Positions 51,648 to 59,283 of a DNA stretch of 61,109 nt are shown one piece after another. Source of the DNA: Clostridia bacterium (lineage in GTDB: Bacteria > Bacillota > Clostridia > Oscillospirales > CAG-272). Position numbers and translations under genes: made by a program. The DNA is taken from the NCBI GenBank assembly GCA_017937135.1, contig JAGBEE010000008.1:1-61109 (forward strand), read 5' to 3'. Below the pieces are notes generated by a model. It saw only the letters and a list, made by a program, of their open reading frames with translations. It was not told the origin of the DNA and did not search any database. How positions within the stretch are numbered: position 1 is the stretch's first letter; every line of letters starts with the position of its first letter.

Positions 51648-53612
51648 TTATTCAAGCTCAAATGCGCCTGTATAAAGCTGATAATATTTACCTCTTTGTG
51701 CAATCAAATCGTCGTGTGAGCCACGCTCAATAATTCTACCGTGGTCGAGAACCATAATTACATCAGAGTTTTTAATTGTTGAAAGACGGTGTGCAATAAC
51801 AAATACCGTTCTGCCCTTCATAAGCGAGTCCATACCTGTCTGAACAATAGATTCTGTTCTTGTATCAATAGAGGAGGTAGCCTCGTCAAGAATCATAACA
51901 GGTGGGTCAGCAACTGCTGCACGAGCAATAGAGATTAACTGTCTTTGTCCCTGTGAAAGGCCACTGCCACTACCATTTAGCATAGTATTATATCCGTCAG
52001 GTAGCATTGTTATAAACGAATGAGCATTAGCAAGCTTAGCCGCTGCAATACATTCCTCGTCGGTAGCATCGAGCTTACCGTAGCGAATGTTATCCATTAC
52101 AGTTCCTGTAAATAGATTTACATCCTGTAAAACTATACCAAGAGAGCGCCTTAAATCGTCCTTCTTGATTTTGTTAATGTTAATACCATCATATCTTATT
52201 TTACCGTCAGCAATATCGTAAAAACGGTTTATAAGATTTGTTATAGTTGTTTTTCCTGCACCTGTTGCACCAACAAAGGCAATCTTTTGTCCAGGCTCTG
52301 CGTAGAGCGATACATCGTGTAGTACGATTTTGTTTTCTACGTAGCCAAAATCAACCTCGTTAAGCCTTACATCACCACAAAGACGTGTGTATGTAACGCT
52401 TCCGTCGGCAGAGTGTGGATGCTTCCAAGCCCAAATGCCTGTACGCTTTTCACTTTCCTTAAGATTTCCGTTTTCATCCTCGGTAGCGTTAACCAAGGTA
52501 ACGTATCCCTCGTCAGCCTCTGGCTCCTCGTCAAGAAGCTCAAAAATACGCTCAGCACCTGCAAGACCCATAATAATTGCATTTGCCTGCTGTGAAAGCT
52601 GAGAAATATTATTTGTAAATTGCTTTGACATACCGATAAATGAAATAACAGTAGCTATTTGTAAAAACTCAGAGCCTGAGAATGAAAGGTTTGGCACCTT
52701 GTTTACAACAAGAATAATACCAACAAATACAATAAGCACGTAGAGAATATGACCTATATTGTTAATGATAGGCATAAGCGTATTTGCGTATTTATTAGCC
52801 GTTGTAGCATCTTGGCAAAGCTGGTCATTTAGCTTCTCAAATTCTGCCTTGCTCTTGTCCTCGTGGTTAAAGACCTTGACAACCTTTTGACCGTTCATCA
52901 TTTCCTCTATATAGCCCTCAGCCTTACCGAGTGAAATTTGCTGTCTTACAAAGTATTTAGCACCACCGCCACCAATTACCTTAGTAACAATAGTAATAGC
53001 AATAACACCTACAATAACTACAAGAGTCATCCAAACGCTCATATAAAGCATAAAGCAAACAACAGTAATAATAGTTATTGAAGCTGTAATCATTTGAGGA
53101 ATAGACTGTGAAACAAGCTGTCTTAGCGTATCAATGTCGTTTGTATAGTGCGACATTATATCACCGTGAGTATGAGTATCAAAATACTTAATAGGTAGCT
53201 TTTGCATTTTAGAGAACATAAGAGTTCTCATCTTGTGTAAAAAGCCCTGCGTAACCTTTGCCATAGTTCTTGTGTAAATAAATGAGGCAATAAGTCCAAT
53301 TACATAAATACCAATAAGAATTGAAACGGTAATTATAATAAGAGGGAAGTAGGCAGCCAAGGCGTTTTCCGTGCTGCTATCGCCACTTATCATCGTAAGA
53401 GCATCCTCAACGTATGATAAAACAGTTTGTTGGAAAATAGATGGAGAAGCGCCTGCTATAGCGCTTAAAACAATGCAAATTGCAACGAGAATGATAGGAC
53501 CCTTATAGAATTTAAAAAGATATTTAATAACTCTGCCAAAGGTACCCTTTTTTACCTTTTTTTGAGGACGACCCATAACAGGACCACGTGGATTTTTAAC
53601 AGTTTTATTCAT
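51648..53612 (-). CDS. ABC exporter half-transporter (second subunit)
   Basis: The 654-residue protein has six membrane helices (about residues 40-370) and an ATPase domain with Walker A GATGAGKTTITNL, Q-loop VLQDVNLFTGTV, signature LSQGQRQLISIARA, Walker B VMILDEATSSID and His in VIAHRLSTI. The signature Gly-to-Gln change (LSQGQ in place of LSGGQ) is common and functional. An insertion of about 45 residues (430-475) precedes the ATPase core. The ATG at 53612 follows AAGGAG; the longer frame runs into the upstream gene. Pairs with the overlapping upstream gene as a heterodimeric drug or lipid exporter of the BmrCD/LmrCD type. Confidence 0.92.
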   Translation of the reverse strand: MNKTVKNPRGPVMGRPQKKVKKGTFGRVIKYLFKFYKGPIILVAICIVLSAIAGASPSIFQQTVLSYVEDALTMISGDSSTENALAAYFPLIIITVSILIGIYVIGLIASFIYTRTMAKVTQGFLHKMRTLMFSKMQKLPIKYFDTHTHGDIMSHYTNDIDTLRQLVSQSIPQMITASITIITVVCFMLYMSVWMTLVVIVGVIAITIVTKVIGGGGAKYFVRQQISLGKAEGYIEEMMNGQKVVKVFNHEDKSKAEFEKLNDQLCQDATTANKYANTLMPIINNIGHILYVLIVFVGIILVVNKVPNLSFSGSEFLQIATVISFIGMSKQFTNNISQLSQQANAIIMGLAGAERIFELLDEEPEADEGYVTLVNATEDENGNLKESEKRTGIWAWKHPHSADGSVTYTRLCGDVRLNEVDFGYVENKIVLHDVSLYAEPGQKIAFVGATGAGKTTITNLINRFYDIADGKIRYDGININKIKKDDLRRSLGIVLQDVNLFTGTVMDNIRYGKLDATDEECIAAAKLANAHSFITMLPDGYNTMLNGSGSGLSQGQRQLISIARAAVADPPVMILDEATSSIDTRTESIVQTGMDSLMKGRTVFVIAHRLSTIKNSDVIMVLDHGRIIERGSHDDLIAQRGKYYQLYTGAFELE

Positions 53613-55452
53613 TACTATCATCTCCTTCCACGCTTGTTTCTTTACTAGAGCTCTTTGTTTGAGATGTATAAATATCACGATAAATTTCGTTGTTTTCAAT
53701 CAAGAACTCATGACTTCCTAAGCCGTTGATTTGTCCATCATCAAGAATAATAATGATGTCAGCCTCCTCAACACTGGAGATTCTTTGTGCAATAATAATT
53801 TTTGTAGTATCGGGAATTTCTTCTTTCATGGCCTTACGAATAAGCGCATCTGTACGAGTATCTACTGCACTTGTGGAGTCGTCAAGAATAAGGATTTTAG
53901 GCCTTTTGAGAATAGCACGAGCGATACAAAGACGTTGCTTTTGACCGCCTGATAGGTTAGTACCACCCTGCTCAACATAGTGGTCATAGCCATCAGGGAA
54001 GGACATCACAAAGTCGTGTGCCTGTGCAAGCATGCAAGCGCGCTCCATTTCCTCATCAGTTGCGTTTTCATTACCCCAACGCAAATTATCCTTAATAGTA
54101 CCGGAGAAGAGCACATTTTTTTGAAGCACTATGCTTACTGCATCACGCAAGACCTCAATATCGTACTCTCGTACGTCAACTCCACCAACCCTGACCACGC
54201 CCTCGGTTGCGTCGTAAAGACGGGGTAAAAGCTGAATAAGAGACGACTTTGAGCTACCCGTTCCACCAATAATTCCAACCGTTTGACCGGACTTGATTGA
54301 TAGATTTATATTAGTAAGAGCATTCTTTTCAGCACGTTGTGAGTACTTAAAGCTTACATTTTCATACTCAATATCACCGTTTTCGACTATCATAACGGGA
54401 TTTTCAGGGTTTTCAATAGTAGGCTTTTCGTCAAGCACCTCGCAAATACGATTTGCACTTTCAAGTGACATAGTAGTCATTACAAAAATCATTGAAAGCA
54501 TCATAAGGCTCATAAGAATTTGCATACCGTATGTAAGAGTAGCAGTAAAGTCACCAATAGCGAAGACAACGCTATTGCTACTAATAATTAGGTAAGAGCC
54601 GAGCAAGCATACCGAAACCATAACTATATACATACAAAGCTGCATAATTGGGCTATTAAATGCAAGAATCTTTTCAGCTCTTGTAAAGTCGTTTGCCACA
54701 TCACTTGAGGCATTTTCAAACTTTTTAGTTTCGTGCTCCTCTCTTACAAAGGACTTAACAACCCTCATTCCGTGCACGTTTTCCTGTACTGAAGCGTTAA
54801 GAGTATCGTATTTTTTGAATACCTTTCTAAAAATAGGCATAGCCTTTCTTGCAATTGTTATAAGACCAAAAAGCAAGATTGGAATAACAACCACAAAAAC
54901 AAGCGCCATAACTCCACCGCGAATAACAGCCATAACAATAGAGAAGATAAACATAAATGGAGATCTGACAGCTGTACGAATAATCATCATAAATGACTGC
55001 TGTACGTTTGTAACGTCTGTTGTAAGACGTGTAACTAAGCTTGAGGTTGAAAACTTATCAATATTCTCAAAAGAAAAATTTTGTGAGCTTGAATAAAGCT
55101 CCTTTCTAAGATTTTTAGCAAAACCACATGAAGCGCGTGAGCAGTGTATTCCTGCCAAAGCTCCAAATGTAAGCGACAAAACAGCCAATACAAGCAATAT
55201 AGCACAGTAAACGCCGACAATACCAAGGTAATTTGTAACACCAAAGCTCATAATGAAATCAATAAGCTGAGGTGGATTTACATTTTGCCCATTGCTTCGG
55301 TTGTAAAACTCGATATATGTAATCAAATCGGCAGTGAAGAATGGAATCAAGCATTCCATAATTACCTCAATCATTACAAAAATTGGAGATAAAATAGACG
55401 ATTTTTTATATTCGCCGATGCATTTAGAAAGTCTTTTTATATTTCCAAACAT
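53605..55452 (-). CDS. ABC exporter half-transporter (first subunit)
   Basis: The 615-residue protein has six membrane helices (about residues 18-320) and an ATPase domain with Walker A GGTGSSKSSLIQLL (the usual Gly at position 6 is Ser), Q-loop VLQKNVLFSGT, signature [14 protein letters not shown] and Walker B ILILDDSTSAVD, in which Asp replaces the catalytic Glu, and Gln replaces the switch His (IIIAQRISSV). This subunit therefore carries the degenerate nucleotide site of a heterodimer. It starts at 55452 (GGAAGGAAATT upstream) and overlaps the partner gene by eight bases. Confidence 0.92.
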   Translation of the reverse strand: MFGNIKRLSKCIGEYKKSSILSPIFVMIEVIMECLIPFFTADLITYIEFYNRSNGQNVNPPQLIDFIMSFGVTNYLGIVGVYCAILLVLAVLSLTFGALAGIHCSRASCGFAKNLRKELYSSSQNFSFENIDKFSTSSLVTRLTTDVTNVQQSFMMIIRTAVRSPFMFIFSIVMAVIRGGVMALVFVVVIPILLFGLITIARKAMPIFRKVFKKYDTLNASVQENVHGMRVVKSFVREEHETKKFENASSDVANDFTRAEKILAFNSPIMQLCMYIVMVSVCLLGSYLIISSNSVVFAIGDFTATLTYGMQILMSLMMLSMIFVMTTMSLESANRICEVLDEKPTIENPENPVMIVENGDIEYENVSFKYSQRAEKNALTNINLSIKSGQTVGIIGGTGSSKSSLIQLLPRLYDATEGVVRVGGVDVREYDIEVLRDAVSIVLQKNVLFSGTIKDNLRWGNENATDEEMERACMLAQAHDFVMSFPDGYDHYVEQGGTNLSGGQKQRLCIARAILKRPKILILDDSTSAVDTRTDALIRKAMKEEIPDTTKIIIAQRISSVEEADIIIILDDGQINGLGSHEFLIENNEIYRDIYTSQTKSSSKETSVEGDDSNE

Positions 55453-55487
55453 AATTTCCTTCCTTTCATTGAATTTGCAACGTAACA

Positions 55488-55516
55488 ATTATACTCTTTT
55501 TTAAAAATGATGTCAA
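55488..55516 (-). promoter_or_regulatory. Promoter of the ABC exporter operon
   Basis: Minus strand TTGACA, 17 bases, TATAAT; perfect consensus, 36 bases before the start codon. Confidence 0.85.
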
Positions 55517-55561
55517 TAATTCATAGTGAATAAAAAACGATAATTTTGTAATTTTTTTGTG

Positions 55562-55592
55562 AATAAAAAAGAAGAGCGTAGCCCTTCTTTAA
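55562..55592 (-). terminator. mrnC terminator
   Basis: Minus strand AGAAGGGC-TAC-GCTCTTCT followed by TTTTTT; it overlaps the last codon of mrnC. Confidence 0.7.
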
Positions 55593-55969
55593 ATATTCAA
55601 TTCTGGGTAAGCAATATTAAATAGCGTTAAAATGCGCTCCTCGTCCTTTTTAAGCCTTAGATAACCGAAAACAGCCTCAAAGCCCGTTGCGTTCTTATAT
55701 TCAAGTGCGCTTGCGCTTTTTGGAATATTCAAATGAGAGGAATTTTTTCCCCTTCTAAAAACAGCGCGCTCCTCATCTGTGAGCATATTTTCAATTATTA
55801 AAAAAGCCTTGCTTTGATTAACTGCAGTAACGTAATTAAGCGCCTCCTTATTAAGCATAGAGCTTTTTTCAAAGCCCTTATAAATAAGACGCTCTCTTAT
55901 TAAAGCCTCTAAAACACTATCTCCAAGATAGGCAAGGGCACATGCACTAATTTGAGTAATATCTATCAT
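55589..55969 (-). CDS. mrnC: Mini-ribonuclease III
   Basis: The 126-residue enzyme is an RNase III catalytic domain without a dsRNA-binding domain; in Bacillus it matures 23S rRNA. The signature ALAYLGDSVLEALIRERLI with the active-site Asp/Glu lies at residues 11-30, the FRRGKNS stretch and the second acidic cluster EAVFGYL with its Glu near the C-terminus. Start follows AAGGAAGG. It usually lies beside cysS in Firmicutes; here it stands alone with its own promoter and terminator. Confidence 0.92.
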   Translation of the reverse strand: MIDITQISACALAYLGDSVLEALIRERLIYKGFEKSSMLNKEALNYVTAVNQSKAFLIIENMLTDEERAVFRRGKNSSHLNIPKSASALEYKNATGFEAVFGYLRLKKDEERILTLFNIAYPELNI

Positions 55970-55989
55970 AAAAACCTTCCTTTTTTACC

Positions 55990-56018
55990 ATTGTATCACA
56001 ATTAAAGGCACTATTCAA
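55990..56018 (-). promoter_or_regulatory. Promoter of mrnC
   Basis: Minus strand TTGAAT, 17 bases, TACAAT, 20 bases before the start codon. Confidence 0.65.
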
Positions 56019-56028
56019 GAAATAAATC

Positions 56029-56057
56029 TTGAAAAATAAATAAAAATGTGTTAAAAT
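56029..56057 (+). promoter_or_regulatory. Promoter of the GlpA-like operon
   Basis: TTGAAA, 17 bases, TAAAAT. It lies about 165 bases before the start codon, so the transcript has a long leader. Confidence 0.65.
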
Positions 56058-56063
56058 GGTAAT

Positions 56064-56222
56064 ACCGAATATAGTTGAATGTCAAATCGCGATAAAAAAT
56101 TTACCGTATTTCATTAACAAAGAGTCTAAGCTGTCATTGGGAACAAGTGCTTCCCCTACTCGCATTCGATAAACGGGCAAAGCTCCGAAATTGTCCGTTA
56201 CTGTAATTTAAGGAGAATAAAT
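56064..56222 (+). ncRNA. Structured leader of the GlpA-like operon (unclassified)
   Basis: Two stem-loops can form in the leader. The first is GAGT/ACTC (56122-56125, 56158-56161) around GGGAA-CAAGTGC-TTCCC. The second is AACGGGCAA/TTGTCCGTT (56172-56199), a 9-bp stem with the loop AGCTCCGAAA. The second ends 10 bases before the ribosome binding site. G+C is higher here than in neighbouring gaps. It does not match TPP, glycine, c-di-GMP, cobalamin or SAM consensus blocks. It may be a regulatory RNA or an intergenic repeat. Confidence 0.4.
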
Positions 56223-57680
56223 ATGTCTATAAAATCTTATGATGTCGTTATCATCGGCGCAGGAATCGCTGGTGCTATGACTGCATTTCAGATTGCAAAA
56301 TATACTACAAAATTAGCAGTTGTAGAGGCAGGTGTTGATGCTGCCTCTGGTTCAACACGCGCAAATTCTGCGATTGTACACGCAGGATATGATGCAAAGG
56401 AAGGTACCCTAAAGGCCAAATTAAACGTCAAGGGCTGTTCGATGATGGAAGAAATCACAACTCAGCTCGGAGTCCACTATAAAAAATGTGGCTCATTAGT
56501 CGTTGCCTTTGACGAAAAGGATTTGGAGCAGCTTGAAATACTTAAAAAGCGTGGAGAGGAAAACGGAGTACAGGGTCTTGAAATAATTGACAAGGCGCGC
56601 CTTTTTGAGATGGAACCGAACATTTCAACCAAGGCAAAATACGCACTCTATGCCCCAAGCGCAGGTATTGTCTGCCCATACGATTTGGCTTATGCCGCAT
56701 GTGAAAATGCAGCGGTAAACGGTACCGATTTTTATTTTGAATTTAAGGTTGACGAAATAGATTATGATGGAAAGTATTACACACTTTTCGCAGGCGATAA
56801 GGAAGCAATAAGAGCTAAATATGTTATAAATTGTGCAGGGCTTTATGCTGATGAAATTGCCAATATGGTAGGTGACCCACTTCCGTTTGAGATAATCCCA
56901 AGGAGAGGGGAATATATGCTTCTTGACAAATGTGAAGCATCTACTGCATCACACACTGTATTTGTAACTCCAAGCGATAAGGGTAAGGGAATACTTGTTT
57001 CTCCAACCGTTGATGGTAATATTATAGTAGGACCAAACGCAAATATAATAGAAGCAAAGAATGATACAAGCGTTACAATGGAGGGACTTGAGGAAATTTC
57101 CGAGGGCGCACGCCTTTTAATGCCAGAAATCAACCTTGATGCAGTAATTACAACCTTTGCAGGAGTGCGCTCCACTCCTACAAGTGGAGACTTTTATATT
57201 TGTGAATCAGAAAGATTTAAAAAATTTATTCACGTAGCAGGCATTGAATCACCTGGTCTTGCTTCCTCTCCTGCAATTGGTGAATATGTATTGGAGCTTT
57301 TGAAAAAATGTGGCTTAAAGCTCAAAAAAAGAGAAGACTATATTCCAACAAGAACCAAGGAAGGCAATATTAAGCCCTTCTATGCAATGAATGAGGAAGA
57401 AAGAAAAGAAGCAATTGTAAAAGACCACAGATATGCAAAAATAGTATGTCGCTGTGAAATGATTACTGAGGGCGATATTGTATATGCAGTAAACAGACCA
57501 ATTCCTGCGCGCACAATAGATGCAGTGAAAAGACGTACACGCGCTGGAATGGGTAGATGTCAGGGTGGATATTGTAGAACAAGAGTTGCAGAGATAATGG
57601 CAAGAGAGCTTGGAATTAACGTTTCAGAGATAACCAAGTTCAGTTCAAATTCTCACATACTCTTGGGAAAAACCAAATGA
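56223..57680 (+). CDS. GlpA-like FAD-dependent dehydrogenase with a BFD-type iron-sulfur domain
   Basis: The 485-residue flavoprotein has an N-terminal FAD-binding fold (VVIIGAGIAGAMTAFQIAKY), a DAO-type substrate domain (to about 390) with GPNANIIEAKNDTS, and a C-terminal BFD-like [2Fe-2S] domain: CRCEMITEGDI (about 416) and GMGRCQGGYC (about 453) give four cysteines. This layout is that of anaerobic glycerol-3-phosphate dehydrogenase GlpA-like or L-2-hydroxyglutarate oxidase-like proteins in Clostridia. With the next two genes it makes the common dehydrogenase/FAD-oxidoreductase/DUF1667 trio. The donor substrate is not certain; no glycerol kinase or facilitator is nearby. AAGGAG precedes the ATG. 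Confidence 0.85.
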   Translation: MSIKSYDVVIIGAGIAGAMTAFQIAKYTTKLAVVEAGVDAASGSTRANSAIVHAGYDAKEGTLKAKLNVKGCSMMEEITTQLGVHYKKCGSLVVAFDEKDLEQLEILKKRGEENGVQGLEIIDKARLFEMEPNISTKAKYALYAPSAGIVCPYDLAYAACENAAVNGTDFYFEFKVDEIDYDGKYYTLFAGDKEAIRAKYVINCAGLYADEIANMVGDPLPFEIIPRRGEYMLLDKCEASTASHTVFVTPSDKGKGILVSPTVDGNIIVGPNANIIEAKNDTSVTMEGLEEISEGARLLMPEINLDAVITTFAGVRSTPTSGDFYICESERFKKFIHVAGIESPGLASSPAIGEYVLELLKKCGLKLKKREDYIPTRTKEGNIKPFYAMNEEERKEAIVKDHRYAKIVCRCEMITEGDIVYAVNRPIPARTIDAVKRRTRAGMGRCQGGYCRTRVAEIMARELGINVSEITKFSSNSHILLGKTK

Positions 57681-57687
57681 GGCTAAA

Positions 57688-58689
57688 ATGAAAAAGAAGC
57701 TTGTAATTGTAGGGTCAGGTCCTGCAGGTCTTGTGTGTGCATTTTCAGCCTGTAAAAATGGCATAGATGCCTCCGATATACTCATTATTGAGCGTGAGGA
57801 GGAGCTTGGTGGAATTTTAAAGCAGTGTATTCATACAGGCTATTTAAAAACTCTGACAGGCACAGAATTTGCATCAAGGTTAATTCAAAAGATAAAGGAA
57901 AAGGAAATAGGCTATATATTAAATTCGTCTGTTATTTCCTTTGATAAGGATAGAGTGCTAACGGTTGTTTCTCCAGAGCTTGGATATACAAAAATAGAAG
58001 CCGATGCCATAGTTTTGGCAACGGGCTGTCGTGAAAAATCCAAGGGAGGACTTCTAATCGGCGGAACACGCCCAGCGGGCATAATGTCAGCAGGCACAGC
58101 ACAGCGCTTTGTCAATATATTTGGGCTTATGCCGGGAAAAAGAACGGTTGTTGTAGGCACAACCGAGCTTGCGCTTATAATGGCGCGCCGTTTGACCTTA
58201 GAGGGCGGACACGTGCTTTGTGTTTGCGATAACAAAAAATCAACAATCGCCGACAAAAAATACGTAAAGGAATGTATTCGCGATTTTAATATTCCCCTAA
58301 AGCTTTCTTATTCCATAAGAAGAATATATGGCAAGGAGAGAATAGAGGCAGTTGAAATTTGCGAGGTTGATAAAAAGGGCAGAGTAATAAAGGGCACAAA
58401 GCAAAGGCTTGAATGTGATTCGCTTGTATATTCCTGTGGCTATATACCCGACTCCGACCTTGTAAGAGATGCTGGCATTCCTATAAAAAAGGCAACAAAG
58501 GGACCTGTTACTAAAAAGAATCTTGAAACAGATATAGAGGGAGTTTTTGTTGTTGGAAACGCGCTCTTTATTCACGCTAGCGTAGATGACATAGTAAAGG
58601 AAGGACAAGAGGTAGGAGAGAGCGTATATAAGTACATTTCCAAAAAGGAAAGCCAACGCAAAAAGGCACAGGAGGCAGAGAAAAAATGA
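57688..58689 (+). CDS. FAD-dependent pyridine nucleotide-disulfide-type oxidoreductase
   Basis: The 333-residue protein has the FAD motif VIVGSGPAGLVCAFSA, a middle segment ATGCREKSKGGLLIGGTRPAGIMSAGTAQRFVN that defines this subfamily, and an NAD(P) motif VVVGTTELALIMARRL in which the usual Gly-x-Gly is weak (GTTEL). It ends YIPDSDL...GVFVVGNALFIHASVDD. No redox-active CxxC is visible. It likely passes electrons between the GlpA-like subunit and NAD or another carrier. Starts 8 bases after the preceding stop with GAGG in the stop region; the last codon overlaps the next gene (ATGA). Confidence 0.85.
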   Translation: MKKKLVIVGSGPAGLVCAFSACKNGIDASDILIIEREEELGGILKQCIHTGYLKTLTGTEFASRLIQKIKEKEIGYILNSSVISFDKDRVLTVVSPELGYTKIEADAIVLATGCREKSKGGLLIGGTRPAGIMSAGTAQRFVNIFGLMPGKRTVVVGTTELALIMARRLTLEGGHVLCVCDNKKSTIADKKYVKECIRDFNIPLKLSYSIRRIYGKERIEAVEICEVDKKGRVIKGTKQRLECDSLVYSCGYIPDSDLVRDAGIPIKKATKGPVTKKNLETDIEGVFVVGNALFIHASVDDIVKEGQEVGESVYKYISKKESQRKKAQEAEKK

Positions 58690-58910
58690 AAAAAATAGTT
58701 TTAACCTCTACTGTAAAAATCAAAAGCGAAACCTACTGTATGTTGCCTGTTAAAACTGATAAGCCTATCCCTTTAAACAAAATAAAAAGCGCAATGAAGG
58801 AAATAAACGAAATAGAGCTTTTAGCACCTATTCTAATAGGTGAGGTTATTGTGTGCGATTTTATAGAGCCAGGCACAAATTTAATCGCGACAAAAACGGT
58901 AGAAAAATAA
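58686..58910 (+). CDS. DUF1667 protein lacking the cysteine cluster
   Basis: The 74-residue protein matches only the second half of DUF1667: LTSTVKIKSETYCMLPVKTDKPIPLNKIK aligns with the RVVTSTVRI...RLPVKT..PIPK region and LLAPILIGEVIVCDFIEPGTNLIAT with the close. Full proteins are about 120 residues and begin with a CxxCxxxC cluster thought to hold a metal centre. Here the only cysteines are isolated (positions near 18 and 58). The ATG overlaps the preceding stop by four bases, so the short form is the one translated. Third gene of the operon. Confidence 0.75.
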   Translation: MKKIVLTSTVKIKSETYCMLPVKTDKPIPLNKIKSAMKEINEIELLAPILIGEVIVCDFIEPGTNLIATKTVEK

Positions 58911-58936
58911 AAAAACTAAAAAAATAAAAAAAGGTA

Positions 58937-58965
58937 TTGCAAAACCGAATAAACTGTGTTAAAAT
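58937..58965 (+). promoter_or_regulatory. Promoter of tRNA-Leu
   Basis: TTGCAA, 17 bases, TAAAAT, ending 13 bases before the tRNA. Confidence 0.65.
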
Positions 58966-58978
58966 AGTCGAGTAATAT

Positions 58979-59065
58979 GCCGGTGTGATGGAATTGGCAG
59001 ACGTGCTGGACTCAAAATCCAGTGGTAGCGATACCGTATCGGTTCGACCCCGATCACCGGCACCA
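58979..59065 (+). tRNA. tRNA-Leu (CAA)
   Basis: The 87-base gene folds into a class II tRNA: acceptor GCCGGTG/CACCGGC with encoded CCA, D-arm with GGCAGACG, anticodon stem CTGGA/TCCAG with loop CTCAAAA (anticodon CAA, for codon UUG), a long variable arm (TGGTAGCGATACCGT) and T-arm CGGTTCGACCCCG. The long variable arm excludes the normal-length classes. Confidence 0.95.
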
Positions 59066-59091
59066 AACGCGCTCAAACGAGCGCGTTTTCA
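59066..59091 (+). terminator. tRNA-Leu terminator
   Basis: AACGCGCTC-AAAC-GAGCGCGTT with TTTTC tail directly after the CCA. Confidence 0.85.
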
Positions 59092-59107
59092 TTTGAAATT
59101 TTTCATT

Positions 59108-59145
59108 AAAAAAGAGGCTGAATTTCAGCCTCTTTTTGTTTTTAA
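59108..59145. terminator. Second hairpin after tRNA-Leu
   Basis: AAAGAGGCTGAA/TTCAGCCTCTTT with T-run on the plus strand and A-run before it; it can serve the tRNA transcript and perhaps the converging LRR gene. Confidence 0.75.
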
Positions 59146-59283
59146 TCTGCTACTCTACAATGTTAGTTGAACTCGTAATAAGTTGAATTGAACAAAAAAC
59201 GCAAATCAAGCTCTCATAAGAGAGGTGTCTCTTGTGGGTTTGTCTTGAGTGCAAGTAGGTATCGAAGACATACGAAGGTACTG

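Noticed and set aside
56099..56220. Protein-like minus-strand frame across the GlpA-operon leader
   Set aside because: No start signal, only about 40 codons, and it runs opposite a promoter-driven leader. It is kept only as a hint that the element may be a repeat.
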